A DNA stretch of 48,698 nt, taken from positions 1-48,698 of the forward strand of contig JAEDLE010000010.1 of the NCBI GenBank assembly GCA_016295455.1, given 5' to 3'. Positions 26,728-35,717 of the stretch are shown here, piece by piece. Source of the stretch: Bacteroidales bacterium. Lineage in GTDB: Bacteria; Bacteroidota; Bacteroidia; Bacteroidales; UBA932. Both the position numbers and the translations under genes were made by a program. Numbering within the stretch: the first letter of the stretch is position 1; every line of letters starts with the position of its first letter. Under the pieces are notes generated by a model, which saw only the letters and a list, made by a program, of their open reading frames with translations, did not search any database and was not told the DNA's origin.

Positions 26728-27465
26728 ATGAAGACAATCAAGTTCATGGCTGCAGCCCTTTCAGTTTTTGCTGCAGTTTCCTGTGGCAGCAAGGCGGAAA
26801 GCATCACTGTAGGGGACACTACCTACACAGCTCCGTCAAAGGCGCTCGCCGATTCAGTAAGCTATTACCTCGGTGTCAACTACGGTCAGATGCTCAAGCA
26901 GTATGACTTCGGTACCCTCGATTACAATCTCATGGTCCAGGGCATGAAGGATTTCATCAAGGCTGACCTCAATTCCGAAGACATCAACAGCCAGTTCAAG
27001 CTCAATCCTGAAGAGATGAACGAGACCATCAACAACTACCTCAGGGCCCACAGCGAGTATGTTGCCGCTGTGAGGAAGGCAGAGCAGACCGAGTTCTTCG
27101 AGGCCAATGCGAAGAAGGAAGGAGTCCAGGTAAGGGAGAGCGGTCTCCAGTACAAGATACTCGATCCGGGCAGCGAAAAGGTTGCAGGTCCTATAGACAC
27201 TGTGTCTGTCCGTTATAAGGGAACCCTTCTGGACGGAACCGTATTCGACGAGACCCCTGCTGACGGCGATCCTATCGACCTCACTCTCGACAGGGTCATC
27301 GCGGGCTGGAGGGAAGGTCTCCGTCTCGTCGGTGAAGGCGGAAGCATCGTCCTCTACATCCCTTCTGACCTGGGATATGGCGACCGCGCGACAGGTATGA
27401 TACCTGCAGGTTCAGCCCTCATCTTCGAGGTGACCGTGGAAGCTGTCAAGCCTAAGGCCGAGTAA
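26728..27465 (+). CDS. FKBP-type peptidyl-prolyl cis-trans isomerase lipoprotein
   Basis: A 245-residue protein that isomerises proline bonds in exported proteins. The N-terminus MKTIKFMAAALSVFAAVSCGS is a lipoprotein signal with Cys19. A helical FKBP_N dimerisation domain (about 35-130) precedes the FKBP domain (about 140-245), with the usual VSVRYKGTLLDGTVFDET start, GWREGL and IPSDLGYG. The longer frame by two codons (26722) is less likely. A strong terminator follows after about 25 bases. Confidence 0.93.
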   Translation: MKTIKFMAAALSVFAAVSCGSKAESITVGDTTYTAPSKALADSVSYYLGVNYGQMLKQYDFGTLDYNLMVQGMKDFIKADLNSEDINSQFKLNPEEMNETINNYLRAHSEYVAAVRKAEQTEFFEANAKKEGVQVRESGLQYKILDPGSEKVAGPIDTVSVRYKGTLLDGTVFDETPADGDPIDLTLDRVIAGWREGLRLVGEGGSIVLYIPSDLGYGDRATGMIPAGSALIFEVTVEAVKPKAE

Positions 27466-27489
27466 TTCGGGAAACAGAATCTTGCGCCT

Positions 27490-27518
27490 GCCTGCCTGAC
27501 GGTACGGCAGGCTTTTTT
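27490..27518 (+). terminator. Intrinsic terminator of the FKBP gene
   Basis: A 7-bp GC stem (27490-27496 with 27506-27512) and 9-base loop, followed by six T. A textbook rho-independent terminator 24 bases after the stop. Confidence 0.88.
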
Positions 27519-27530
27519 AACAATACACAC

Positions 27531-27537
27531 AAAGGAG
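27531..27537 (+). promoter_or_regulatory. Shine-Dalgarno site of the DUF3127 gene
   Basis: AAAGGAG lies 11 bases before the ATG at 27549. A full SD site is uncommon here; most genes in the window have none. No promoter element was found between the upstream terminator and this site. Confidence 0.5.
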
Positions 27538-27548
27538 AACAGTCATTT

Positions 27549-27971
27549 ATGAACAATCTTGAGTTGGAAGGAACGCTGATGAAGATATTGCCTGCACAGA
27601 GAGGCACATCGGCGCGCGGGGAATGGGTTAAACAGGAGTTTCTGGTCGAATATCAGGACGGACGCTTTCCGGTCACGGCGGTATTTTCGGTCTGGGGACA
27701 GGACAAGGTGGATGAGCTTGCCTCGTTCTCGGTCGGGGATCTTGTGAGCGTGGCTTTCAAGGTTTCCAGCCGTGAATATGCCGGAAAATACTACACTGAC
27801 CTCAGGGCCTGGAAGATAGGCCGTGCGAATGCAGGCTCCGGAGCGGAGGTTCCGGCCAGGCCGGAACAGACGGCATATCAGCAGTCGGCGCCTGCCGGAT
27901 TCCGCAGCGCACCGGCTCCTGTGGCAGATGACTACTCCTCACCGGCAGACTCGGACGACCTTCCGTTCTGA
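27549..27971 (+). CDS. DUF3127 protein with an SSB-like acidic tail
   Basis: A 140-residue protein. The first 90 residues form a compact beta-rich domain of the DUF3127 family, which is OB-fold-like in character. A Pro/Ala/Gln-rich linker (about 95-128) follows, and the last residues are DSDDLPF. That layout, OB domain then low-complexity linker then acidic tip ending in Pro-Phe, is the layout of bacterial single-stranded DNA-binding protein. It lies 42 bases before dnaG. A role on single-stranded DNA is inference. Confidence 0.75.
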   Translation: MNNLELEGTLMKILPAQRGTSARGEWVKQEFLVEYQDGRFPVTAVFSVWGQDKVDELASFSVGDLVSVAFKVSSREYAGKYYTDLRAWKIGRANAGSGAEVPARPEQTAYQQSAPAGFRSAPAPVADDYSSPADSDDLPF

Positions 27972-28013
27972 TTCCGTGGTGGACCTCACGGCGGCATATT
28001 CAGTTAGTTTCAG

Positions 28014-30029
28014 ATGATTCCCAGGGACACGGAAGAAAGGATACTGGACGCGGCGCAGATAGTTGACGTCGTGGGGGATTTCGTATCCCTGCGCAGGCGC
28101 GGCTCCGATTTCGTTGCCTGCTGTCCCTTCCATCAGGAGAAGACGCCGTCGTTCCACGTGAACCCCGCCAGGGGCATGTACCACTGTTTCGGCTGTCACG
28201 AGAAGGGCACAGCAGTCGGCTTCCTGATGAAGCACGAGAACATGTCCTATCCCGAGGCGCTGAGATACCTCGCGAAAAAATACGGCATCGAGGTCGTGGA
28301 GAAGGAGGAGAGCGCCGAGGACCTGGCGGCAAAGACCAGGAGGGAAAGTCTCCATCTGGTGCTGGAGTTCGCGGCTGACTTCTTCGTGCGCAGCCTTGCC
28401 ACGGATGAAGGCCGGACCAATGGCCTGGCGTATTTCCACAGCAGGGGACTGGAGGACAGTACCATAGCCGGATATGGCTTGGGATGGGCCCCGAAGAGCC
28501 GTACGGCACTCTACGATGCCGCCAAGGCCAAGGGATACAAGGAAGAGTACCTGCTCGAGACCGGACTGTGCATCAGGTATGATGACGGACGCATAGTGGA
28601 CAGGTTTTATGACAGAGTCATATTCCCGATATACAACCACGGGGGCAGGGTGGTCGGTTTCGGAGGCAGGACCCTGAGCACTGACAAGAAGATAGCCAAG
28701 TACGTCAACTCGAGCGCCTCCGAGATTTACGACAAGAGTACCACCCTCTATGGCATCAAGCATGCCCGCAACAGCATGGCCCGCGAGGACAGGTGCTATC
28801 TCGTGGAGGGGTATCTCGACGTGCTTTCCCTGCATCAGCTGGGCATCACCAATGCCGTTGCATCCAGCGGTACCGCGCTGACCAAAGGGCAGATACGCCT
28901 GATACGCAAGTTCACCGACAACGTCACGATAATGTATGACGGGGATATGCCGGGCATCAAGGCTGCCCTCAAGGGCATAAACCTCCTGCTTCAGGAAGGC
29001 CTTAGGGTGAAGGTGGTCCTCATTCCTGACGGGGACGATCCCGACTCATACTCCCGCAAGCATACCCTCGCGGAGGTCCGGGCATTCATTTCATCCCATG
29101 AGGAGGATTTCCTGGATTTCAAGGCAGGGCTGCTTTCCGAAGATGCGGGGAGCGATCCGCTCAAGCGGGCGGACATGATCAACGAGATGGCGGACACCAT
29201 AGCCCTCATCCAGGATCCCGTGACAAGGTCGGTATATGCCCAGAACATATCGATGAGGTTCTCGCTTGACCAGGCGGTGATAGGCGCGAGGATCAATAAA
29301 GTCAGGCGTAAGATGGTCTCCGGTGACGAGCGCTTTGCCCGCAAGGATGCCGGAATTCCGGACAAAGCCTTTCCGCTGTCCGGAAATGTTCCGCAGGAGC
29401 CTCAGGCTGAAGCGATTCCTCCGGTAGTCCCGGAGCCTGGGGAGGAAGACCGGGATGAGGCTGTAGCGGTGCCGTATCCCCAGCTCAAGCCCGTGGAGGA
29501 CGAACTTCTGGGCTTTATCCTGCGCTATGGCCTGGACACGATGAACTTCGAGTCGGATTCGCCATATTATGATCCTGGGCAGCAGACCACGGTCGCGGCC
29601 TTCATAAGCGTGAACCTGGCCGAACTCGAGCTGGAGTTCCTCAATCCGGTCCACAAGAGAACCTATGACGCTTACTTCAATCTGTATGACAACTGTCCCG
29701 AGCTGGACCAGAATGCGATAGCCAGGTCATTGGCGGACGGTGAGGACAGGGAGATGGCGGCGCTGGTGACCGACCTGGTGCTTGACCGGTATGACCTTTC
29801 GGTCAGGAGCCTGGCGGATTCGATGACGGCGCTGTCCACTCAGCTGGTCAAGTTTGTGCCCCGCACGATTTTGACGTATAAGCTGGTGAGGGTCAAGATG
29901 AAGGCTTCGGACCTGAATCGGAGGCTGAAGGTTGCGGATCCTTCGCAGGTGGAGGCTATACTGATTGAGTGCCAGGAAATTACGGAGACAAGAAAAGAGC
30001 TTGAAAAAGCATTGGGAAGAATAAGGTGA
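28014..30029 (+). CDS. dnaG: DNA primase DnaG
   Basis: A 671-residue primase that makes RNA primers at the replication fork. The N-terminal CHC2 zinc domain has C37, H40, C58 and C61 (CCPFH ... YHCFGCHEKG). The Toprim domain follows with YLVEGYLDVLSL and IMYDGDMPGIKAAL, holding the metal-binding Glu and Asp residues. The C-terminal part (about 480-671) is the helicase-interaction region, preceded by an acidic/Pro linker near 455-480. It lies between the DUF3127 gene and metG (21-base gap). Confidence 0.96.
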   Translation: MIPRDTEERILDAAQIVDVVGDFVSLRRRGSDFVACCPFHQEKTPSFHVNPARGMYHCFGCHEKGTAVGFLMKHENMSYPEALRYLAKKYGIEVVEKEESAEDLAAKTRRESLHLVLEFAADFFVRSLATDEGRTNGLAYFHSRGLEDSTIAGYGLGWAPKSRTALYDAAKAKGYKEEYLLETGLCIRYDDGRIVDRFYDRVIFPIYNHGGRVVGFGGRTLSTDKKIAKYVNSSASEIYDKSTTLYGIKHARNSMAREDRCYLVEGYLDVLSLHQLGITNAVASSGTALTKGQIRLIRKFTDNVTIMYDGDMPGIKAALKGINLLLQEGLRVKVVLIPDGDDPDSYSRKHTLAEVRAFISSHEEDFLDFKAGLLSEDAGSDPLKRADMINEMADTIALIQDPVTRSVYAQNISMRFSLDQAVIGARINKVRRKMVSGDERFARKDAGIPDKAFPLSGNVPQEPQAEAIPPVVPEPGEEDRDEAVAVPYPQLKPVEDELLGFILRYGLDTMNFESDSPYYDPGQQTTVAAFISVNLAELELEFLNPVHKRTYDAYFNLYDNCPELDQNAIARSLADGEDREMAALVTDLVLDRYDLSVRSLADSMTALSTQLVKFVPRTILTYKLVRVKMKASDLNRRLKVADPSQVEAILIECQEITETRKELEKALGRIR

Positions 30030-30050
30030 AAATATAATCGAGACAATCAT

Positions 30051-32273
30051 ATGGACAAGAAATTCAAGAGAACGCTTGTGACCTGCGCGTTGCCATATGC
30101 CAACGGTCCTGTGCATATCGGTCATCTGGCCGGTGTGTATGTGCCTGCCGACATCTATGTCAGGTACCTCAGGATGAAGGGCGAGGATGTGCTCTATGTC
30201 TGCGGAAGCGACGAGCACGGCGTGCCGATCACCATCAAGGCCCGTGAGCAGGGCTGCACACCCCAGGACATCGTGGACAGGTACCACAAGGTCATAAGGG
30301 ACTCATTTGCCGGACTCGGTATCAATTTCGACATCTACGGACGTACTTCCTCCGAGGTTCACGCCGGAAATGCCTCGGCTTTTTTCAGGAAGCTTTACGA
30401 TGACGGCAAGTTCATCACAAAGGAGTCGGAACAGTACTATGACCCGGAGGCCAAGACCTTCCTCGCGGACCGATATATCGTCGGCACCTGCCCTAAGTGC
30501 GGCGCCGAGGGCGCATATGGCGACCAGTGTGAGAAGTGCGGCAGCACCCTCAGTCCCGAGGAACTGCTGAATCCCAAGTCCAAGCTCAGCGGCGCGGAGC
30601 CGGTGAAGAAGAAGACCTCCCACTGGTATCTGCCTCTCGACAGGTACGAGGGCTGGCTCAGCGATTGGATACTCGGAAGCCACAAGGAGTGGAGAAGCAA
30701 TGTATATGGCCAGTGCAAGAGCTGGATTGACGGCGGTCTCCAGCCCCGTGCCGTGAGCCGTGACCTCGAGTGGGGTGTTCCGGTGCCGGTAGAAGGCGCC
30801 GAGGGCAAGGTGCTCTATGTCTGGTTCGACGCGCCTATAGGCTATATATCCAACACCCAGGAGCTGCTTCCGCAGAGCTGGGAGCAGTGGTGGAAGAATG
30901 ATGAAACCCGCCTCGTGCATTTCATCGGCAAGGACAACATCGTGTTCCACTGCATAGTCTTCCCGTCCATGCTCAAGGCATATGGCGACGGGTACATACT
31001 TCCGGACAACGTTCCCGCGAACGAGTTCCTGAACCTCGAGGGGGACAAGATCTCCACCTCCCGCAACTGGGCGGTCTGGGCTCACGAGTATCTTCAGGAC
31101 TTCCCCGGAAAGGAGGACGTGATGCGTTACGTACTCACCGCAAACGCTCCCGAGACCAAGGACAACGACTTCAGCTGGAAGGATTTCCAGGCCCGCAACA
31201 ACAGCGAGCTCGTCGCCATATTCGGAAACTTCGTGAATCGTGCCGTGGTGCTGACGCACAAGTATTTCGGCGGTAAGGTTCCTGCCGCAGGCGAACTTCT
31301 GGACATGGACAGGGCTGCTCTTGACGAGATACCTCAGCTCAGGGCTTCGATGGAGAGGAACATCGAGGGCTTTCATTTCCGTGAGGCGCTCAAGGATGCG
31401 ATGTCCATTGCGCGTGTGGGCAACAAGTACATCTCCGACACCGAGCCTTGGAAGGTCGCGAAGACCGACCTCGGACGCTGCGGAACAATACTCAACGTGA
31501 GCCTGCAGATCTGTGCCGACCTTGCGATTGCGTTCGAACCATTCACTCCGTTTGCTGCGGAGAGGCTGCGCAAGATGCTCGGCGTATGTCTTTGCGCCGG
31601 TGTCGACCACCGCAAGGGCGAGCAGGAGACCGTCAACACCTTCAAGCCGGGCGAGGGCGCTGCCATCCATACCGTATCCCTTCCTTCCGGCTTTGATTTC
31701 GCTGCCCTGAAGGCTTCTTGCCCGGGTGCGGACTGCAATGTCTGCCTTGACTGGGATATGCTGGGAAAGGATTGCATACTGCCTGAGGGTCATGTGATTG
31801 GCGAGGCCGAACTGCTTTTCGCGAAGATAGAGGACGAGGCCATAGATGCCCAGATCGCGCGTCTTGAGAATATACGCAGGGAGCGCGAGGCCGCTCTTGC
31901 CGCAAAAGCCGCCGAGGAGGCTGCCGCGAGGATAGAGCCGCAGAAGGCCGAGGTTTCTTTCGAGGATTTTGACAGGATGGACATCAGGACCGCGACCGTA
32001 CTTGAGGCCGAGAGGGTTCCGAAGACCGACAAGCTGCTCAAACTGACCATCGACACGGGCCTTGACCGGAGGGTGATAGTCTCAGGCATAGCCGAGTACT
32101 ACAGCCCCGAGGATATGATAGGGAAGCAGATAGTCATCCTTGCCAACCTTGCCCCGCGCAAGATTCGCGGCATCGAGTCCAAGGGTATGATACTGATGGC
32201 CCGTCAGGGTGACGGCAAGATGCGTTTCATCACTCCTCAGGAGGCTCTGGTGAACGGTGCGCAGATAGGCTGA
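30051..32273 (+). CDS. metG: Methionine--tRNA ligase
   Basis: A 740-residue class I synthetase. The HIGH motif is in YANGPVHIGHLAG and the KMSKS-equivalent is DKISTSRN. The zinc-binding insertion is CPKCGAEGAYGDQCEKCG. The C-terminus carries a tRNA-binding OB domain (about 635-740), which in this family promotes dimerisation, joined by an Ala/Glu-rich helix (about 590-625). The length suits the MetG1 dimeric type. A bidirectional terminator follows after about 22 bases. Confidence 0.97.
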   Translation: MDKKFKRTLVTCALPYANGPVHIGHLAGVYVPADIYVRYLRMKGEDVLYVCGSDEHGVPITIKAREQGCTPQDIVDRYHKVIRDSFAGLGINFDIYGRTSSEVHAGNASAFFRKLYDDGKFITKESEQYYDPEAKTFLADRYIVGTCPKCGAEGAYGDQCEKCGSTLSPEELLNPKSKLSGAEPVKKKTSHWYLPLDRYEGWLSDWILGSHKEWRSNVYGQCKSWIDGGLQPRAVSRDLEWGVPVPVEGAEGKVLYVWFDAPIGYISNTQELLPQSWEQWWKNDETRLVHFIGKDNIVFHCIVFPSMLKAYGDGYILPDNVPANEFLNLEGDKISTSRNWAVWAHEYLQDFPGKEDVMRYVLTANAPETKDNDFSWKDFQARNNSELVAIFGNFVNRAVVLTHKYFGGKVPAAGELLDMDRAALDEIPQLRASMERNIEGFHFREALKDAMSIARVGNKYISDTEPWKVAKTDLGRCGTILNVSLQICADLAIAFEPFTPFAAERLRKMLGVCLCAGVDHRKGEQETVNTFKPGEGAAIHTVSLPSGFDFAALKASCPGADCNVCLDWDMLGKDCILPEGHVIGEAELLFAKIEDEAIDAQIARLENIRREREAALAAKAAEEAAARIEPQKAEVSFEDFDRMDIRTATVLEAERVPKTDKLLKLTIDTGLDRRVIVSGIAEYYSPEDMIGKQIVILANLAPRKIRGIESKGMILMARQGDGKMRFITPQEALVNGAQIG

Positions 32274-32295
32274 CGCAGCTGCTTGCTGAAACGGA

Positions 32296-32331
32296 AAAGA
32301 CCGTGGGAACTGAATCGATCCCACGGTCTTT
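32296..32331. terminator. Bidirectional terminator between metG and prfA
   Basis: A perfect 13-bp stem (32296-32308 with 32319-32331) and 10-base loop. The minus strand reads four T at the stem end; the plus strand has three T then CATATT. It serves two convergent transcription units. Confidence 0.82.
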
Positions 32332-32424
32332 CATATTGTCCGGAAGGCAGCGGCAGTCTGCATAAGGAATGCGGAATTCCTTTGGCAGAGGTTCTGCGGA
32401 ATACCGTTCCTCCGCTTCAGGGTA

Positions 32425-33513
32425 CTAGTCGCCGGCTTCCTTCAGGCGCTCCGCATTCTCGGCCACCTGGAGCTGGTCTATGCACTCGTAGATGTCTCCG
32501 TCCATGAAAACCGGCAGGTTGTACATGCTCCAGTTGATCCTGTGGTCCGTCACACGCCCCTGAGGGTAATTGTAGGTACGTATCTTGGCCGAGCGGTCAC
32601 CGGTGGAGACCATGGTCTTCCTCTTGGATGCGATTTCGTCGAGATACTTCTGGTGCTCCATATTGTAGAGACGGGTCCTGAGCTCCTCAAGAGCCCTGTC
32701 ATAATTCTTCAGCTGGGACCTCTCCTCCTGGCACTGAACAACGATGCCCGAAGGTATATGGGTGAGCCTGACTGCGGAGTAGGTGGTGTTCACGCCCTGT
32801 CCGCCCGGACCTGAAGCACAGAAGGTGTCCTTGCGTATGTCGCTCATATTCAGTTCGATGTCGAACTCTCCGGCCTCGGGGAACACTGCCACCGATGCGG
32901 CAGAGGTCTGAATTCTGCCCTGGGTCTCGGTCTGGGGCACGCGCTGCACGCGGTGCACTCCGGATTCGTATTTCATTATGCCGTAGACTCCTTCATTTGC
33001 GGAAGAGAGCTTGAACACTATCATCTTGTAGCCGCCTGCCGTACCCGGAGCCTGGTCTGAAACTTCGACTTTCCAGCCTCTGGACTCGGCGAACTTCGTG
33101 TACATCCTGAAAAGGTCTCCCGCAAATATGGCAGCCTCGTCGCCGCCGGTACCTCCACGGATTTCGACCATCGCATTCTTGCCGTCATCAGGATCGGCCG
33201 GTATGAGGAGAAGCTTGATCTTCTGCTCCATCTCCGGAATCTGAGGCTCGATTTCGGCTATCTCAGCCTTGGCCATCTCCTTGAGCTCCTCATCCTTCTC
33301 GTTCAGGACTATGTCCTTTGCGGCCGCGAGATCCTCGACCATCTTCTTGTACTCGTGGCCAGCGTTGATTATGGGCTGCAGCTCCTTGTAGTCCTTGTTC
33401 AGCTGGACATATCTCTTCATATCAGACATCACCTCAGGATCCGAAAGCTGGTCCTGGAGGCTCTGATACTTATCCTGAAGGCTAAGCACCTTCTCCAACA
33501 ATGTGTTTGCCAT
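32425..33513 (-). CDS. prfA: Peptide chain release factor 1
   Basis: A 362-residue class I release factor. The GGQ hydrolysis motif is in SGPGGQGVNTT (residues 237-239). The stop-codon reading motif is PQT at 193-195 (RVQRVPQTETQGR), which marks RF1 (P-x-T) rather than RF2 (SPF). Seven residues after the Thr, where RF1 normally has His (GRIHTS), this protein has Gln202 (codon CAG at 32910-32908). It follows the GNAT-like gene by 27 bases. Confidence 0.95.
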   Translation of the reverse strand: MANTLLEKVLSLQDKYQSLQDQLSDPEVMSDMKRYVQLNKDYKELQPIINAGHEYKKMVEDLAAAKDIVLNEKDEELKEMAKAEIAEIEPQIPEMEQKIKLLLIPADPDDGKNAMVEIRGGTGGDEAAIFAGDLFRMYTKFAESRGWKVEVSDQAPGTAGGYKMIVFKLSSANEGVYGIMKYESGVHRVQRVPQTETQGRIQTSAASVAVFPEAGEFDIELNMSDIRKDTFCASGPGGQGVNTTYSAVRLTHIPSGIVVQCQEERSQLKNYDRALEELRTRLYNMEHQKYLDEIASKRKTMVSTGDRSAKIRTYNYPQGRVTDHRINWSMYNLPVFMDGDIYECIDQLQVAENAERLKEAGD

Positions 33514-33540
33514 ATACGGTAATAAAGTTCTGTATGCGGA

Positions 33541-34659
33541 TCAGAGCTGCTTCAGATAGCAGCGTCTTCTCATATATAATTCGTTGTCATATTTCGCCCA
33601 CACGTTGACCGCGCTGTTGGTCTCTATCTGCGGGTTGGATATCGCCCATTCCGTGTTGCTTTTCTTGTACCTGACGGACATGGACTGGTGGTAGAGGGCA
33701 GACACACCCTTGTTCTGCCACTCCGGAACCGCTCCGTTCAGCATCAGGTCGACATATTTGTAGTTCTTCATCGCCTTGAGCAGATGGTACCAGCCGAACG
33801 GGAAGATGTGTCCCCTGGCCTTCTGGAGGGCCTTGGATATGGACGGGAAGGTGATTCCGAACGCCACAAGCTCGTCGTTCTCGTCCAGTATGATGGAACT
33901 CGTCCTGTTGCTGAGGAATGGCATCACGGATTTGGCCTCCTCCTCGATTTCCTCATCCGTGAAAGGGATGAAGTTGAGCACTGAGGTGGCGAAGCTCTTG
34001 TTGTAGACGTCAAAGAACTTCCGGACCAGGTTCTTGTCCTTCTTCAGCACGTCGATGTTCCCCTCGTGGAGATTGTACCTTTCCTTGAGTATGCCCGCAA
34101 AACGCTCGATCTTTTCAGTCGTGCCCTTGTTCGCCGGCATCTTGAACTGCAGCCAGTCGCACTCCTTGACATATCCGAGCCTGGTGACGAAGTCATTGTA
34201 ATACGGATAGTTGTAGAGACAGTTGAAAGGCGGTATGTTCTCGAAGCCCTCGACCAGCATGCCCTGTTTGCCGAGGGTATTGTAGTAGAGCGGACCGTGG
34301 ATTTCGGTCATGCCTTCGGACCTTGCCCAGTCCTCCGCCGTGTCGAGCAGCAGTTTCGCCACCCCGAAGTCGTCAATGGTGTCGAACCATCCGAACCTGG
34401 CCCTTTTCTTCGAATAAAGATCGTTGTAGCGGGGGTTGATCATCCCGCAAATGCGTCCCACGACCTTTTTCCCGTCCAGGACCATCCACATCTTGCGCTT
34501 GCAGTATCTGAGCGTCGGCACATCCGTCAACGACTTCATCTGGTCCGCATGCAGGGCAGGGACATACTGAGGACAGTCCCTGTAAAGATCGTCAGGAAAC
34601 TTTATGAATTTCCTGATGTCCCGCTTTCGGGTAACTTCTACAATCTTGTAATCCGGCAT
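33541..34659 (-). CDS. GNAT-fold acyltransferase-like protein
   Basis: A 372-residue soluble protein related to GNAT-type N-acyltransferases of a family common in Bacteroidetes. The N-terminal part (about 5-180) has ARFGWFDTIDDFGVAKLLLDTAEDWARSEGMTEIHGP, where GNAT proteins bind acyl-CoA. The C-terminal half contains a second GNAT-like region (YHQSMSVRYKKSNTEWAISNP). Substrate is unknown. Upstream and downstream genes are mazG (115-base gap with a 7-bp hairpin) and prfA (27 bases). Confidence 0.68.
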   Translation of the reverse strand: MPDYKIVEVTRKRDIRKFIKFPDDLYRDCPQYVPALHADQMKSLTDVPTLRYCKRKMWMVLDGKKVVGRICGMINPRYNDLYSKKRARFGWFDTIDDFGVAKLLLDTAEDWARSEGMTEIHGPLYYNTLGKQGMLVEGFENIPPFNCLYNYPYYNDFVTRLGYVKECDWLQFKMPANKGTTEKIERFAGILKERYNLHEGNIDVLKKDKNLVRKFFDVYNKSFATSVLNFIPFTDEEIEEEAKSVMPFLSNRTSSIILDENDELVAFGITFPSISKALQKARGHIFPFGWYHLLKAMKNYKYVDLMLNGAVPEWQNKGVSALYHQSMSVRYKKSNTEWAISNPQIETNSAVNVWAKYDNELYMRRRCYLKQL

Positions 34660-34698
34660 AGTACAGTCTTTGGATATGGTTATGTATCCGTCTTTCCC

Positions 34699-34722
34699 GC
34701 CTTCCCCGTTTTCCCGGAAGGC
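34699..34722 (-). terminator. Weak hairpin between mazG and the GNAT-like gene
   Basis: A 7-bp stem (34699-34705 with 34716-34722) 53 bases past the mazG stop on the minus strand, with no T-run. It could be a transcript end or processing site; weak evidence. Confidence 0.25.
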
Positions 34723-34774
34723 CGACGAAAGGGCTAATCCGCGAATTTACAAAAAAGATGGGATATCCTCAAAA

Positions 34775-35632
34775 TCACAGGCCTTTGGCTTTCGCCTCAT
34801 CCCATATTTCATCCATTTCGGCGAGGCTCATCCCGTGAAGGTCACGGCCCTTGCGTATGGTCTGCTCCTCGAGATAGGTGAACCTGCGCCTGAATTTGTC
34901 GCAGCTGCGGTTCAACGCGGTGTCGGGGTTCAGCCCGTAGAGCCTGGCGGCGTTTATCACGGCGAAAAGGAAATCTCCCAGTTCCAGTTCTGCACGGTCA
35001 TATGCCGCCCTGAATCCTTCACCGGAACCTTCCGCCGGGGCGCAGACTGCCTTGTCGGCGTGACCGTCTTCAGCCGCCATGGCCTCAAGTTCGGCATGGA
35101 ATTCCCCGAGCTCCTCCGAGACCTTGTCCCAGACCTGTCCGCGCTCTTCCCAGTCGAAGCCAACCCCTCTGGCCTTGTCCTGCATGGCGAAAGCCTTCAA
35201 TACCGACGGCATCGATTCGGGAACGCCGGAAAGGATGCGCCTGTTTCCGCCTTTCTCCTTTGTCTTCATCATCTCCCAGTTCTCGGAAACGGCCTCGGCA
35301 TCAGCCGCTTCCATATCGGAGAATACGTGAGGATGACGGAATTCCATCTTCTCGCAGACTTTCTCCAGGACGTCGGCTATGTCATATCTGCCCTCTTCCT
35401 GGGCTATCCTGGAGTAGAACACTATGTGGAGCATTACGTCGCCGAGTTCCTTCTTGAGATCCTCCTCAGAATGCTTGAGCACGGCGTCCGACAGCTCATA
35501 TACTTCCTCCACGGTCATGGGCCTGAGGGTGTCTATGGTCTGTGCCCTGTTCCAGGGACATTTCTCCCTGAGCTTGTCCATTATGTCCAGCAGTCTTCCG
35601 AAAGCGGCAAGTTTTTCGTCTCTTGTATGCAT
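34775..35632 (-). CDS. mazG: Nucleoside triphosphate pyrophosphohydrolase MazG
   Basis: A 285-residue house-cleaning enzyme that hydrolyses NTPs to NMP and pyrophosphate. Two MazG domains are visible: CPWNRAQTIDTLRPMTVEEVYELSDAV with the Glu metal ligands, then EELGDVMLHIVFYSRIAQEEGRYD, and a second copy around 180-240. The frame stays open to 35839 but that extension crosses the promoter area and is unlike the family, so the ATG at 35632 is used. A near-consensus -7 element (TAACTTCG on the minus strand, 35655-35648) lies 15 bases upstream. Confidence 0.93.
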   Translation of the reverse strand: MHTRDEKLAAFGRLLDIMDKLREKCPWNRAQTIDTLRPMTVEEVYELSDAVLKHSEEDLKKELGDVMLHIVFYSRIAQEEGRYDIADVLEKVCEKMEFRHPHVFSDMEAADAEAVSENWEMMKTKEKGGNRRILSGVPESMPSVLKAFAMQDKARGVGFDWEERGQVWDKVSEELGEFHAELEAMAAEDGHADKAVCAPAEGSGEGFRAAYDRAELELGDFLFAVINAARLYGLNPDTALNRSCDKFRRRFTYLEEQTIRKGRDLHGMSLAEMDEIWDEAKAKGL

Positions 35633-35680
35633 TTTTACATATTTTCGCGAAGTTACTAAATAATCGCAGAGTATCTTTCG

Positions 35681-35688
35681 TATTTTTG
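35681..35688 (+). promoter_or_regulatory. Promoter -7 element of the SDR-ALDH-lipoprotein unit
   Basis: TATTTTTG is a perfect TAnnTTTG, 29 bases before the ATG at 35718. It also makes the GTG start at 35688 unlikely. The mazG promoter faces away from it 25 bases to the left. Confidence 0.6.
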
Positions 35689-35717
35689 TGCTTTTGAAGT
35701 TATATAAAACGGACAGA

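Noticed and set aside
30303..31793. A 496-codon minus-strand frame opposite metG
   Set aside because: Shadow of an intact MetRS with all catalytic motifs; composition is not protein-like.
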